From Lachnospiraceae bacterium (GTDB lineage Bacteria > Bacillota > Clostridia > Lachnospirales > Lachnospiraceae), in assembly GCA_017542245.1 (NCBI GenBank), contig JAFXXN010000109.1:1-56786 (forward strand): a stretch of 56,786 bases of DNA, read 5' to 3'. Below the pieces are notes generated by a model. The model saw nothing but the letters and a program-made list of their open reading frames with translations, was not told the DNA's origin and ran no database searches. This document shows positions 43,873 through 51,719 of this stretch, one piece after another. A program made the translations under genes and the position numbers. Numbering within the stretch: the stretch's first letter is position 1; the number at the start of each line of letters is the position of its first letter.

Positions 43873-43900
43873 CAAAAAACAGACAACAAACGTCGTCTGT
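43873..43900 (-). terminator. Terminator of the RCC1-type BlaR operon
   Basis: Arms ACAGAC / GTCTGT (43879-43884 and 43895-43900), extended by three more positions with one mismatch, are followed on the minus strand by TTTTTTG. It lies 49 bases after the receptor stop codon. Confidence 0.75.
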
Positions 43901-43948
43901 CTTTTACCAACATTTTATCAACATTTTATCAATATTTATTCAATTTTC

Positions 43949-46219
43949 TCATCTATAGAAGTTTAACACTTTGACTCCTTCTGCAGTGAGCCCAACAATG
44001 TACTGGGAATTACAGTCTATGGCAAGTACATTTCCCCAGGAATCAAGTTCAGCCTGGATTTCTTTTAGAGAAAGAACTTCAGTGTCTTCCCTAAAGGGCT
44101 TCACATTCTCTGTTGCATAATGAACATGTCCGGAACTATCCAAACCAACTATGTTCCCATACCTGCAAGATATATCTACAATATCGGTCCATGTCTGAAC
44201 CTTCCACTCATTTGTCTTCTTTAAGCACTGGACGCTTCCATCTTCAAGCAGGGCTATTACATTCTCACCTTCGCCATACAGTGCTTTAACATTTTCCCAC
44301 AACCGATAATTATTATACTTATTCAATGTACTCTTTGACGGATAATAATCCGGCGTGATAACGGTACCATCCTCCAGTAAAATCATGGTAATATTGTTTT
44401 CAAAGCCCTGAACTGCCTGGATAGCCTTCTTTTCACCGGCATAAATTCTATTACCATTCTTGAACACTCTTCCGTATTTATCTACTGAAATATAAGTACG
44501 AGCGTAACTGCATTGCAGGTCAGATACATCCTTCATCAACTCAAGATCCTGAGCTATCAGAGAATCCACTTTGCCTGTTCCTGCGTTGCCACCAAGAATA
44601 GCGGAGTCTCTATACTGTGTTTTCTCTACTCCCCGTACATCTTCATGGCTCAACGGGAACGTGGAATATACCATGCCTTTATCATCTATTACCGTAATGA
44701 ACGTATTATCATCGGCTATCTGTTTGATGCTTCCATCTGTTGGGATATTACCTTTTTTAGCCTCTGTTGTTTCACCAGAATAATCATAAAGTCCTTCATA
44801 TAAGACAAATTTTCCGTCAAGAATGTAGGCTATTTCATTGTTGTTGGTAATTCGAATATCATTTACACTTTTCAAACCATTCCAGATATTCTGGCCATCA
44901 CCACTCACCTTAGTGTTTATAGCATTCCGGTCGCTATCATGAATGCCAGTGTTTTGTGCATTACCACCGATATGCTGAGTATCATTTACATCGGAATACG
45001 AAGTGTTATCTCCTGCCAAACCGGATAATGCAGTTCCAAGTATATTTTCATTTCCTGCCTTAGGATCCGTCATTGTACATGCTGAAATTAAAACACAAAC
45101 AAGTATTAATGAAATAATCGCCCTAAGCTTTGGCTTCCTGTACTCTGCGATATCCTTAACTCTCTTCTTCACTGATATTTCCCCAAATGCCAACGAGCAC
45201 AGGAATGGATTGTTTTGAGAAATACTACAGGTCAGAAGTGCCATAGCATAACCTTTTATCTCTTCCTTTGTTTTATCCTTTATTACCGCCTCATCGCAGG
45301 CAGCTTCCACATCCTTAACAAATAGATAATATGATATCCATACCAAAGGATTAAACCAATGAAGTGCCAGAATGGTAAGCCCTAACGGTTTCCAGACATT
45401 GTCACCTCTTTTAATATGTCTCTTTTCATGTGACAGAACAAATCCAAGCGTTTCTTCATCCAGACCGTTCGGGATATATGTCTTCGGATTAAATACTCCT
45501 AAAACAAAAGGTGTACGTATATTTTCGGATATATATACCTTCCTGCAGTCCGCACTTAGTTTGTAATCAAATAAACTAATAGGAACTGCATTTAGCAGTC
45601 TTCGTTTCAACCTTATGTATGATAATACATAGTAGGTGAGCATTATGAAGCTTACGCCTAACCATATATATGCAAGGATATCTAAAACGTTTGTTTGGGA
45701 TTGTTCGTCTGTTATCGGCTTTGTGTCAATTTTAGAGTCTGCTAAAATTTCAATGCCATTTGTATCAACTGATGGTGAGGCAATATCATTCTCCATCATT
45801 TTACTGATGTCACTATTACTTACTGTTTCTAAAGAATCTATTCTATAATCCGAATCAGTATATTCTTCTACTGCATGACTTTCTTCCGTGTTTCCTTCCG
45901 TGCTTTTTTCCGTATTTATATTACTTTGATAATCGATTTTAGAAATATCGACTGCATCAATCCCCTGTTTTCCTTCATTCCTGCTTTCTTCTTCATTAAG
46001 AATGCTTTCCCAGATAAATAATCCTGATGTGTCCGGCAGAATGCTGAAGCTTGCTTTAATCGAAAACGGGCACACTAACCTAAGGGCGACCAAAACCCAG
46101 AGACCACACCTTAACCACTTGGGTGCTTTTCCGGACACCGCCCTTAATAGAATAACCATGCATACCACAATGGATGCATTAAGGCTCATATTAAGAACAA
46201 AAAGGAAAATATCAGTCAT
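43949..46219 (-). CDS. BlaR1-like M56 zinc-protease receptor with RCC1-like sensor
   Basis: This 756-residue receptor has membrane helices at about 10-27, 37-52, 180-200, 280-300 and 365-381. The M56 motif is H-E-K-R-H (264-268), with E-A-A-C-D-E further on. The last helix ends L-I-S-A-C, which resembles a lipobox. The outer domain (about 400-756) is not a penicillin-binding fold. It shows repeated RCC1-like units, for example V-I-A-L-L-E-D-G-S-V, M-I-L-L-E-D-G-T-V and N-I-V-G-L-D-S-S-G-H-V, each after an aromatic-rich strand. It starts one base after the blaI-like gene. It should relay an outside signal by proteolysis to the repressor (family knowledge); the ligand is unknown. Confidence 0.8.
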   Translation of the reverse strand: MTDIFLFVLNMSLNASIVVCMVILLRAVSGKAPKWLRCGLWVLVALRLVCPFSIKASFSILPDTSGLFIWESILNEEESRNEGKQGIDAVDISKIDYQSNINTEKSTEGNTEESHAVEEYTDSDYRIDSLETVSNSDISKMMENDIASPSVDTNGIEILADSKIDTKPITDEQSQTNVLDILAYIWLGVSFIMLTYYVLSYIRLKRRLLNAVPISLFDYKLSADCRKVYISENIRTPFVLGVFNPKTYIPNGLDEETLGFVLSHEKRHIKRGDNVWKPLGLTILALHWFNPLVWISYYLFVKDVEAACDEAVIKDKTKEEIKGYAMALLTCSISQNNPFLCSLAFGEISVKKRVKDIAEYRKPKLRAIISLILVCVLISACTMTDPKAGNENILGTALSGLAGDNTSYSDVNDTQHIGGNAQNTGIHDSDRNAINTKVSGDGQNIWNGLKSVNDIRITNNNEIAYILDGKFVLYEGLYDYSGETTEAKKGNIPTDGSIKQIADDNTFITVIDDKGMVYSTFPLSHEDVRGVEKTQYRDSAILGGNAGTGKVDSLIAQDLELMKDVSDLQCSYARTYISVDKYGRVFKNGNRIYAGEKKAIQAVQGFENNITMILLEDGTVITPDYYPSKSTLNKYNNYRLWENVKALYGEGENVIALLEDGSVQCLKKTNEWKVQTWTDIVDISCRYGNIVGLDSSGHVHYATENVKPFREDTEVLSLKEIQAELDSWGNVLAIDCNSQYIVGLTAEGVKVLNFYR

Positions 46220-46220
46220 A

Positions 46221-46577
46221 TCAGATTCCCTCTATCATTTTCTTTATCTCTGCTATGTCCTTTTTACTAAGCTTCTTCTCGGATGTAAATGCTGCTATAA
46301 ATGCAGGCAGGGATCCATTGAAGGTTTTGTCCACAAATTGAGTTGACTGGATATTTAAAACTTTCTCCTTTGAGAGAAGTGAACTCACCATTCCGCCATC
46401 ATTTTGGAATATCCCTCTGTCACAGAGTTTTTTAAGAACAGTGTATGTTGTTGACTTTTTCCACTCAAGTCTTTCCTCGCAGAGCTTCACTAGATCTCTG
46501 GAATGAAGTGGCTCATTCTCCCAGATGATATCTGCAAACTTCTCCTCTGCTGTTGCCAAACGCATACTTGTGTCCAT
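46221..46577 (-). CDS. BlaI/MecI-family repressor 2
   Basis: This is a 118-residue winged-helix repressor, with T-A-E-E-K-F-A-D-I-I-W at the start, W-K-K-S-T-T-Y-T-V-L-K-K-L in the DNA-binding domain and F-N-G-S-L-P-A-F-I-A-A-F in the dimer helix. It is similar to but clearly distinct from repressor 1. The ATG at 46577 follows GGGAGGG by seven bases; the frame is open a little further but that start has no ribosome site. A dyad TCTAT-N5-ATAGA covers the -10 box of its own promoter, and a nearly identical promoter drives the lipoprotein-ABC operon. Confidence 0.92.
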   Translation of the reverse strand: MDTSMRLATAEEKFADIIWENEPLHSRDLVKLCEERLEWKKSTTYTVLKKLCDRGIFQNDGGMVSSLLSKEKVLNIQSTQFVDKTFNGSLPAFIAAFTSEKKLSKKDIAEIKKMIEGI

Positions 46578-46621
46578 TATGATACCCTCCCACACTAAAA
46601 TCATATCCTCTTACAATCTCT

Positions 46622-46650
46622 AATCTATCACCGATAGACCAAAAAGTCAA
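46622..46650 (-). promoter_or_regulatory. Promoter and operator of the second blaI-blaR operon
   Basis: The minus strand reads TTGACT (46645-46650), 17 bases, TAGATT (46622-46627). The dyad TCTAT-CACCG-ATAGA (46624-46638) covers the -10 box. Across 30 bases this region matches 43751-43780 at 26 positions. Confidence 0.85.
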
Positions 46651-46655
46651 GTTCT

Positions 46656-46700
46656 AATTTTATCTTTAAGTCACTTTTTTACCCACTTAAAGATAAAATT
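46656..46700. repeat. TTATCTTTAAGT palindrome, copy 1
   Basis: Perfect 16-bp arms (46656-46671 and 46685-46700) flank a 13-base loop. It lies between the end of the AAA ATPase gene and the -35 box of the second blaI promoter. Confidence 0.9.
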
Positions 46701-46724
46701 GGCGACAGAACAGTTCTGTCGCCA
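46700..46724 (-). terminator. TGGCGACAGA-type palindromic terminator, copy 1
   Basis: Perfect 12-bp arms TGGCGACAGAAC / GTTCTGTCGCCA stand around a single central base. The minus strand continues with ATTTTATC. It lies seven bases after the ATPase stop codon. Confidence 0.8.
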
Positions 46725-46730
46725 CAAAAA

Positions 46731-48161
46731 TCAAACTTTTTCGAATAAATCATCCAGCGTAACTTCCTTACCAAAATAGTTGCTGTACTTGTTCTTTTTT
46801 ACACCAAAAGTAGTAACCATTGTCAGTAAAAGCGTTTTAGTTGTTTTAGTCTTATTTCTGAAAACAGCAATTTTATTTCTTAAATTCTCATCATCTTCTT
46901 TTTTTATTTCATATTGCTGTACGGAATGCTTTATCTCGCAAATATTTATTACCCGGTCTCGTCTGTCTATCAATAAATCTATCTGAGCCCCTTTTTCATC
47001 AGCATTTCCTTGACTGCTCCATGAAGAGACCTCAGAATATACACCTAATATCCCCAGTTTCTTTTTTATCTGTTCCATATGATCCTTGCATACCTGTTCG
47101 TATGTAAGTCCTGCCCAGACATTTCTGGCCGGATTATCGGTTGTATTGCTCCAGAAATGCTCATCTTTACCATAATTATCCCTAATAAACCGGAAGTAAA
47201 ACATTGAATAATAGTCGGATAACTGGTATGTTTTCTCTCGTTTTTTCATCCCGTACATATCATTAATTCTGATAAAACCGGATTTTTCAAGATTTGCAAG
47301 CATTCCGGACAATACACCATTAGATTGTAAACCGGTTTCCTTTACTATTTCTTCACGGGTAAGGCCACTTCTTTTTTTACTCAAAACCTCAGCTATCTTA
47401 ATATACTGTTCACTATTTGAAAACAGTGTTTTGTACAAATGCTCAAATTCATCCCAAAGCTCTGCTCTTTTCGCAAAAAAAATCGCATCAATATTTTCAT
47501 TAAGAGTAAGCTCATTATCGAGAAGTCTCAGATAAAACGGAATACCGCCCATAATCATATAACACTGAACAATATCATATCTTGACCAGAATATATTACG
47601 CGATTCAAGATATTCTTCAGTATGTCTAAGATTGAACGGTTCTAAGTAAATACTACGAGTTTGACGATTGAATAAACCTCCCTTGTTTTTTTCAATTTTT
47701 TCAGAAATCCATGATGTTGCCGAGCCACAAACAATAAATACCAGGTTTTTCCTCGAAGCCCCCCATGAATTCCAAAACCACTCGAAAGCCGGCAAAAAAC
47801 CTGATCTCTGTTTATCCATCCATGGCATTTCATCAAAGAATACTACTTGCTTTTCATTCTCATTTAGTGTTTCAAGATACTTTCTGAGATCAAAAAAGGC
47901 TTCAGTCCAGTCTTTAGGAATTTCATACTTGGTGCAGGTAGCATCATTCAGTACAAGGTTAAAGTTTTTGAGTTGTTCCTTGGTCGTTTGCTTCTCCGAT
48001 CCGGTAAACTTGAAAGCATACTTGTTGCTGAAGTATTCATTTATCAGAAACGTTTTCCCGACTCTTCGTCTTCCATAAACAACTAACAGCTGTGCTTCCG
48101 TTTCCTGCATCGCTTTATCAAGCTTTTTTATTTCCTTCTCTCTTCCTATAAGTCCACCCAT
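46731..48161 (-). CDS. AAA ATPase of the ATPase_2/DUF234 type
   Basis: This 476-residue protein starts with G-R-E-K-E-I-K-K-L and has Walker A G-R-R-R-V-G-K-T (about 30-37) and Walker B V-V-F-F-D-E-M-P-W-M-D. An H-T-E-E-Y segment and a winged-helix-like region (L-T-R-E-E-I-V-K-E-T-G) follow. The C-terminal part resembles DUF234, with I-D-L-L-I-D-R-R-D and C-E-I-K-H-S suggesting a PD-(D/E)xK nuclease-like core. Such genes usually stand alone and their role is unknown. GGGGAG precedes the ATG by eight bases. Its promoter is built into two copies of a 15-bp palindrome, and a third copy lies downstream. Confidence 0.87.
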   Translation of the reverse strand: MGGLIGREKEIKKLDKAMQETEAQLLVVYGRRRVGKTFLINEYFSNKYAFKFTGSEKQTTKEQLKNFNLVLNDATCTKYEIPKDWTEAFFDLRKYLETLNENEKQVVFFDEMPWMDKQRSGFLPAFEWFWNSWGASRKNLVFIVCGSATSWISEKIEKNKGGLFNRQTRSIYLEPFNLRHTEEYLESRNIFWSRYDIVQCYMIMGGIPFYLRLLDNELTLNENIDAIFFAKRAELWDEFEHLYKTLFSNSEQYIKIAEVLSKKRSGLTREEIVKETGLQSNGVLSGMLANLEKSGFIRINDMYGMKKREKTYQLSDYYSMFYFRFIRDNYGKDEHFWSNTTDNPARNVWAGLTYEQVCKDHMEQIKKKLGILGVYSEVSSWSSQGNADEKGAQIDLLIDRRDRVINICEIKHSVQQYEIKKEDDENLRNKIAVFRNKTKTTKTLLLTMVTTFGVKKNKYSNYFGKEVTLDDLFEKV

Positions 48162-48178
48162 ATCTGAAACTCTCCCCT

Positions 48179-48221
48179 ATTTTATCTTTAAGTCACATTA
48201 TAACTCACTTAAAGATAAAAT
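48179..48221. repeat. TTATCTTTAAGT palindrome, copy 2 (contains the -10 box)
   Basis: Perfect 15-bp arms (48179-48193 and 48207-48221) flank a 13-base loop. The loop holds a consensus TATAAT on the minus strand. Confidence 0.9.
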
Positions 48222-48225
48222 TCAA
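48197..48225 (-). promoter_or_regulatory. Promoter of the AAA ATPase gene
   Basis: The minus strand reads TTGAAT (48220-48225), 17 bases, TATAAT (48197-48202). The -10 box lies in the loop of palindrome copy 2, and the -35 box lies between copies 2 and 3. Confidence 0.75.
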
Positions 48226-48230
48226 GAGAT

Positions 48231-48273
48231 ATTTTATCTTTAAGTCACTTTTTTACCCACTTAAAGATAAAAT
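48231..48273. repeat. TTATCTTTAAGT palindrome, copy 3
   Basis: Perfect 15-bp arms (48231-48245 and 48259-48273) flank a 13-base loop whose sequence is the same as in copy 1. Confidence 0.9.
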
Positions 48274-48275
48274 AA

Positions 48276-48302
48276 GCGTCAGAGATGTGTGATTCCTGTC
48301 GC
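48276..48302 (-). terminator. TGGCGACAG-type terminator, degenerate copy 2
   Basis: Arms GCGTCAG / CTGTCGC with one mismatch surround 13 bases. The minus strand continues with TTATTTTATC. It lies 44 bases after the helicase stop codon. Confidence 0.55.
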
Positions 48303-48345
48303 CAATTTCACTTCTATCTGTATGCTTTTTGTGCTTATCATTTGA

Positions 48346-50370
48346 TCAGCTGAAAGCCAACTCCATTAATTCCTGTGCCGCGTCTTTGCTCTTTACGCGC
48401 ATCAAGTTGTCATCATCTTTTGCCCGTGAAAGAAAATTCATACTACCGTACCATACTATTTCACTATCTATGATTGCAAAGTGCTCATGCATATGATCCC
48501 GAAGTCCAATCTTTATTCCACATTTTTCGAGAATCTGCACAAGATTTTTAGTATCTTCTATCATTTCTTCAAGATATCCTTCAGGCTTAAGTGTCACGAC
48601 CATAACCTTCACACCATCTTCCTGCTTTCTTTTTATAAATTTAATAAATGTATTGACTTTTGCCTGATTTAATCCCGGACTTGATATTATGATCTCCTTA
48701 TTTGCCTCAAGCAAATCTTTTTCATATACTATTTCATAAGTATCTATGTCAAAAATAGCATTAGCATTCTGTTTTTCTACTATGTAATTATTGCAGATTT
48801 CATACCCTATCTTCTTATATGTCCTAAGGCGTTTGTGATACATTTTTTCAAGTACGCGTATATGTGAATCCACATAATCGTATATAATTACTTCTCTCTT
48901 AGTTGCATAGTCTCGGTGTAAACGCCCGGCAAACTGCTCAATATTACCTTCTGCTGCTGCCGGCATTGTAAGCATCATTGTATCAAGTCTTGGGAAATTA
49001 AATCCCTCACCAATGTATTTATCGATGGCCACAAGTACAACAGACTCATCATCAGGAACCGCTCTCATTTGAATTCTCATTTCATCCTTGGTTTTTCTAC
49101 TGCCTCCACCTTGAAGGAGATATATATGATCTGCTTTTCCTTGCAACCGCTGATATAAGAGTTCTGCATGCTCCTTATACTTCGTCAAAACTAAGGGTGT
49201 TCTTCCGTTTTTAATACAATTTTCAACATCTGCAATAATCTGATTATTTCGAAATTCACATTCAATAACTGCCCTGTTCGCTTCCGTAACCTTAAGATCA
49301 GACGTACTTACCAATCTTGTAAACCTAGGATATACATAATGATCTATCCCCTGTTTTTCTGCCCTTTCCTTTGCTGTATATCGGAACCGGATCGGTCCGA
49401 ACTGCATAAACACTTTCTTCTCAAGTCCATCCTCACGTTTAGGCGTAGCTGTTAATCCATAAACATACTTTGCATTTACTAATCCGATAACATCTTCAAC
49501 TGTCTGTGCTGCACCATGATGGCATTCGTCCATAATCACCATCCCATACTGCTCTATGATCGGGTTAATTTCATCTCCCTTACCTAAGGATGAGAATATA
49601 GCAACATCTATTATTCCCGTCATGGAATTATGTCCGGCATATAGTTTCCCGATTACGTTCTTTCTCTTTTTAACTCTTCCCGTTTTTGTCTGATACTCAG
49701 GCAACTCCGCGTTTATATTTAAAAACTTTTCTAAATCCTCTATCCAGTTCTTCTGAATTTCCGTATTATGTACCAGTATAAGGGTATTGGTCTTTCTTTG
49801 AGCAATCATATATGCACCAACAACGGTCTTGCCAAAAGACGTCGTTGCTGCAAGAACGCCATTATCATGTTCTAAGATGGCCTTTGCGGCCCTCATCTGT
49901 TCTTCATATAATGTGCCATTGAACGAAATATCCAATAATGTTCCGGTACATCTGTTATCTGTTAGAGCAAAAGGTATATCAGCCTCTCTGAATCTGTCCA
50001 TTACAGAATCCAGTAACGCCCTTGGGAGACATATATATCCCGCATCATCATAACCACAGAAAACTATTCTTGGAATTCCTTTTGTCGAGAATCCCATAAC
50101 CGCTTTTTTATAAAAATCGGGATTACTAAACGCTGCCATACGACGCAATGCATTTTCCATTCTCGGTTTCATGTCTTTAGTGTTAATGTAAACTTTATCA
50201 GCAATGACAATCTCAACTATAGAAGAAACATCTTCTTTATGCAAAAGATGTTTTGTTTTCTCCCAAGGCTTAATACCATCCGACTTATCGGTATCAGTAT
50301 CAAACTCATTGCTAAGTACACCAAGTATTCCCTCTTTAGACCATTCTTTTATTCTTTTCCCGACCGCTTG
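48346..50370 (-). pseudogene. Remnant of a primase-helicase-PLD defence protein: helicase and phospholipase-D part
   Basis: The open frame holds a superfamily 2 helicase and a C-terminal phospholipase-D-like domain. Visible are T-S-F-G-K-T (motif I), D-E-C-H-H (motif II), G-L-T-A-T-P (motif III) and Q-F-A-G-R-L-H-R (motif VI). The PLD motif reads H-E-H-F-A-I-I-D then G-S-M-N, with His where the canonical H-x-K-x4-D has Lys. The order and the upstream segment (E-W-S-K-E-G-I-L-G-V) fit the long proteins that start with an archaeo-eukaryotic primase domain (TOTE type). That domain is missing, and no ATG or good ribosome site starts this frame. The N-terminal end survives in another frame at 50349-50615. 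The protein part itself is uninterrupted, so leftover activity is possible. Confidence 0.7.
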
Positions 50371-50615
50371 CTATACACATCTTTTCTTCCCTTGAACAAA
50401 TAATAGAAATACTGGATATGCTGCTTCGTAATAGTAACAGGAATTATGCGAGCTCCTTGATCCTCTTCATAAGCTAAATTTCTGTCCGGAGACAGATCAT
50501 CTAAATCTTTAGCTTCCCTTCTATATGAGATCCCAGCATTATCGAGAATCCCGTGAAAATATTCAATTTCTTTTTCAAGTTGAATAATTCTGGATAAATA
50601 CTGTTCTTCGCTCAT
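50349..50615 (-). pseudogene. N-terminal fragment of the same primase-helicase gene
   Basis: The 88-residue reading frame starts at the ATG 50615 after TTGGAG. A coiled-coil-like start (E-Q-Y-L-S-R-I-I-Q-L-E-K-E) is followed by F-Y-Y-L-F-K-G-R-K-D-V-Y-S-K-R, which matches the beginning of TOTE-type primase domains. The frame then ends at a TAA. Helicase-linked sequence resumes at once in another frame, so the primase core (probably several hundred residues) has been deleted. The sequence AAAAGAAT occurs twice in tandem at the junction, which could mark the deletion point. Confidence 0.6.
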
Positions 50616-50616
50616 A

Positions 50617-50832
50617 TTATCTCCAATTTTTTGATAAGTGATCCCATTTTGCTGAATAGTCCGTTCCATTGATTATGTTGCTCACAATCGGAATCAGTAG
50701 TATCTTAAGCAAACTTATCACGTCTTCAAGCCCGACATTCACTAATGCCTTCTTCTTTTTTAAAAATGCTCTCCAGCGACTTTGATGAATCTCACTTGCT
50801 AAGAAATCATCCGTAAATGCAAATATACGCAC
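50617..50832 (-). pseudogene. C-terminal fragment of an AbiEii-type toxin
   Basis: This 71-residue frame contains F-T-D-D-F-L-A-S-E-I, then S-R-W-R-A-F-L-K-K-K and a closing L-L-K-I-L-L-I-P-I-V. This matches the end of AbiEii nucleotidyltransferase toxins, which are about 280-300 residues long. The nucleotidyltransferase core with its G-S-x-D-x-D motif is absent. It directly follows the AbiEi antitoxin gene, where the toxin normally lies, so a deletion has removed the active part. Confidence 0.6.
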
Positions 50833-50835
50833 TTA

Positions 50836-51423
50836 TCATACCAGCACCTCCAGATATTGTCTCATAGTCTTACCGCATTTCATGAGCTCTGCATATTTCA
50901 GAAGACGGTTTATGTTACGATCTTTCCTATGCAGATAGGTTACTAGGATCTCTTTAGTTTCTTCAATCCCTATTTTCTCTTTATAAAACACAATATCAAC
51001 AACGGTCTTTTCCATATCATAGATTTGGAATTCATTTTTACCTTCCTTAACCGTTATGACACCCAGTTCATATCTGTCATCCGTATAATAATGAACGTTC
51101 ATCTTCGGCCATTCCGGCATAGTGGATATCTTCGCTTTTCTCTGAATAGCAACATCCACTGCATCCGGAATAAAGGTTGTAAGCTGATAATATACAGCTG
51201 CACTGAGCAGACATATCACACCTTTCGGTGCATAAGCCTCCGCATAGTAGAAATCGGATTCTTCGCCGTTATAAGCGGTATTCTCATAAAAGCACTTATT
51301 CAGTTTTATAAGTTTCCCTTCACTGATCATCTTACTGACCTTATACTGAGAGAAACCTTTACTCTTTAGCTCTTGCATAGAAAAGATTTTCTTATCCCTG
51401 GGAAGTATTGCTGTACTTGTCAT
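50836..51423 (-). CDS. AbiEi-type antitoxin
   Basis: This 195-residue protein is complete. The N-terminal winged helix (F-S-M-Q-E-L-K-S-K-G-F-S-Q-Y-K-V-S-K-M-I) and the C-terminal domain (with I-Y-D-M-E-K-T-V-V-D-I-V and I-N-R-L-L-K-Y-A) match AbiEi, the antitoxin of type IV toxin-antitoxin systems. AbiEi normally represses its own operon by binding inverted repeats. GAGGTGA lies before the ATG. A promoter (51487-51515) and an inverted repeat TCGGCA-N11-TGCCGA (51453-51475) lie upstream. Because the toxin is reduced to a tail, the antitoxin is an orphan. Confidence 0.83.
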   Translation of the reverse strand: MTSTAILPRDKKIFSMQELKSKGFSQYKVSKMISEGKLIKLNKCFYENTAYNGEESDFYYAEAYAPKGVICLLSAAVYYQLTTFIPDAVDVAIQRKAKISTMPEWPKMNVHYYTDDRYELGVITVKEGKNEFQIYDMEKTVVDIVFYKEKIGIEETKEILVTYLHRKDRNINRLLKYAELMKCGKTMRQYLEVLV

Positions 51424-51452
51424 TTGTCACCTCAAATTTAATCATCTTATTT

Positions 51453-51475
51453 TCGGCATATTATCTTTTTGCCGA
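51453..51475 (-). promoter_or_regulatory. Candidate AbiEi operator
   Basis: A perfect 6-bp inverted repeat TCGGCA / TGCCGA with 11 bases between lies just downstream of the predicted transcription start and 30 bases upstream of the start codon. Confidence 0.5.
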
Positions 51476-51486
51476 TTTTCAATTAA

Positions 51487-51515
51487 ATGCTACATCAAAA
51501 TCTTCTATTTGTCAA
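51487..51515 (-). promoter_or_regulatory. Promoter of the AbiEi gene
   Basis: The minus strand reads TTGACA (51510-51515), 17 bases, TAGCAT (51487-51492). Confidence 0.65.
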
Positions 51516-51548
51516 TCAAAATCTGAAATACTCTTTAGCTATAAAGAA

Positions 51549-51576
51549 AAGCAGGAGACTATCGAATCCCCTGCTT
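51549..51576 (-). terminator. Terminator-like hairpin upstream of AbiEi
   Basis: A 10-bp stem AAGCAGGGGA / TCTCCTGCTT (one G-U pair) with an 8-base loop is followed on the minus strand by TTCTTTAT. No gene ends directly before it, so it may act as a second terminator behind 51676-51704. Confidence 0.5.
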
Positions 51577-51675
51577 CATCTATCAGTCTGGTTTCCCTTT
51601 TAGGTTTATGGGTTTACAAAGGTGTAAAAAGTGCTTTAATCATGTATCTTTCCTTTGCCCTTTAAACCACAAAAT

Positions 51676-51704
51676 TGGCGCTGGAAAATCACTTCCTAGC
51701 GCCA
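51676..51704 (-). terminator. TGGCG-type palindromic terminator, copy 3
   Basis: Arms TGGCGCT / AGCGCCA, then GGAA / TTCC with one bulged base, surround a 6-base loop. The minus strand continues with ATTTTG. It lies 16 bases after the lipoprotein stop codon. Confidence 0.7.
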
Positions 51705-51719
51705 CTCTGTGCTGATTTC

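Noticed and set aside
34484-46577. Classical beta-lactam resistance operon
   Set aside because: Although BlaI and BlaR-type proteins are present, there is no penicillin-binding sensor domain and no beta-lactamase gene in the window.
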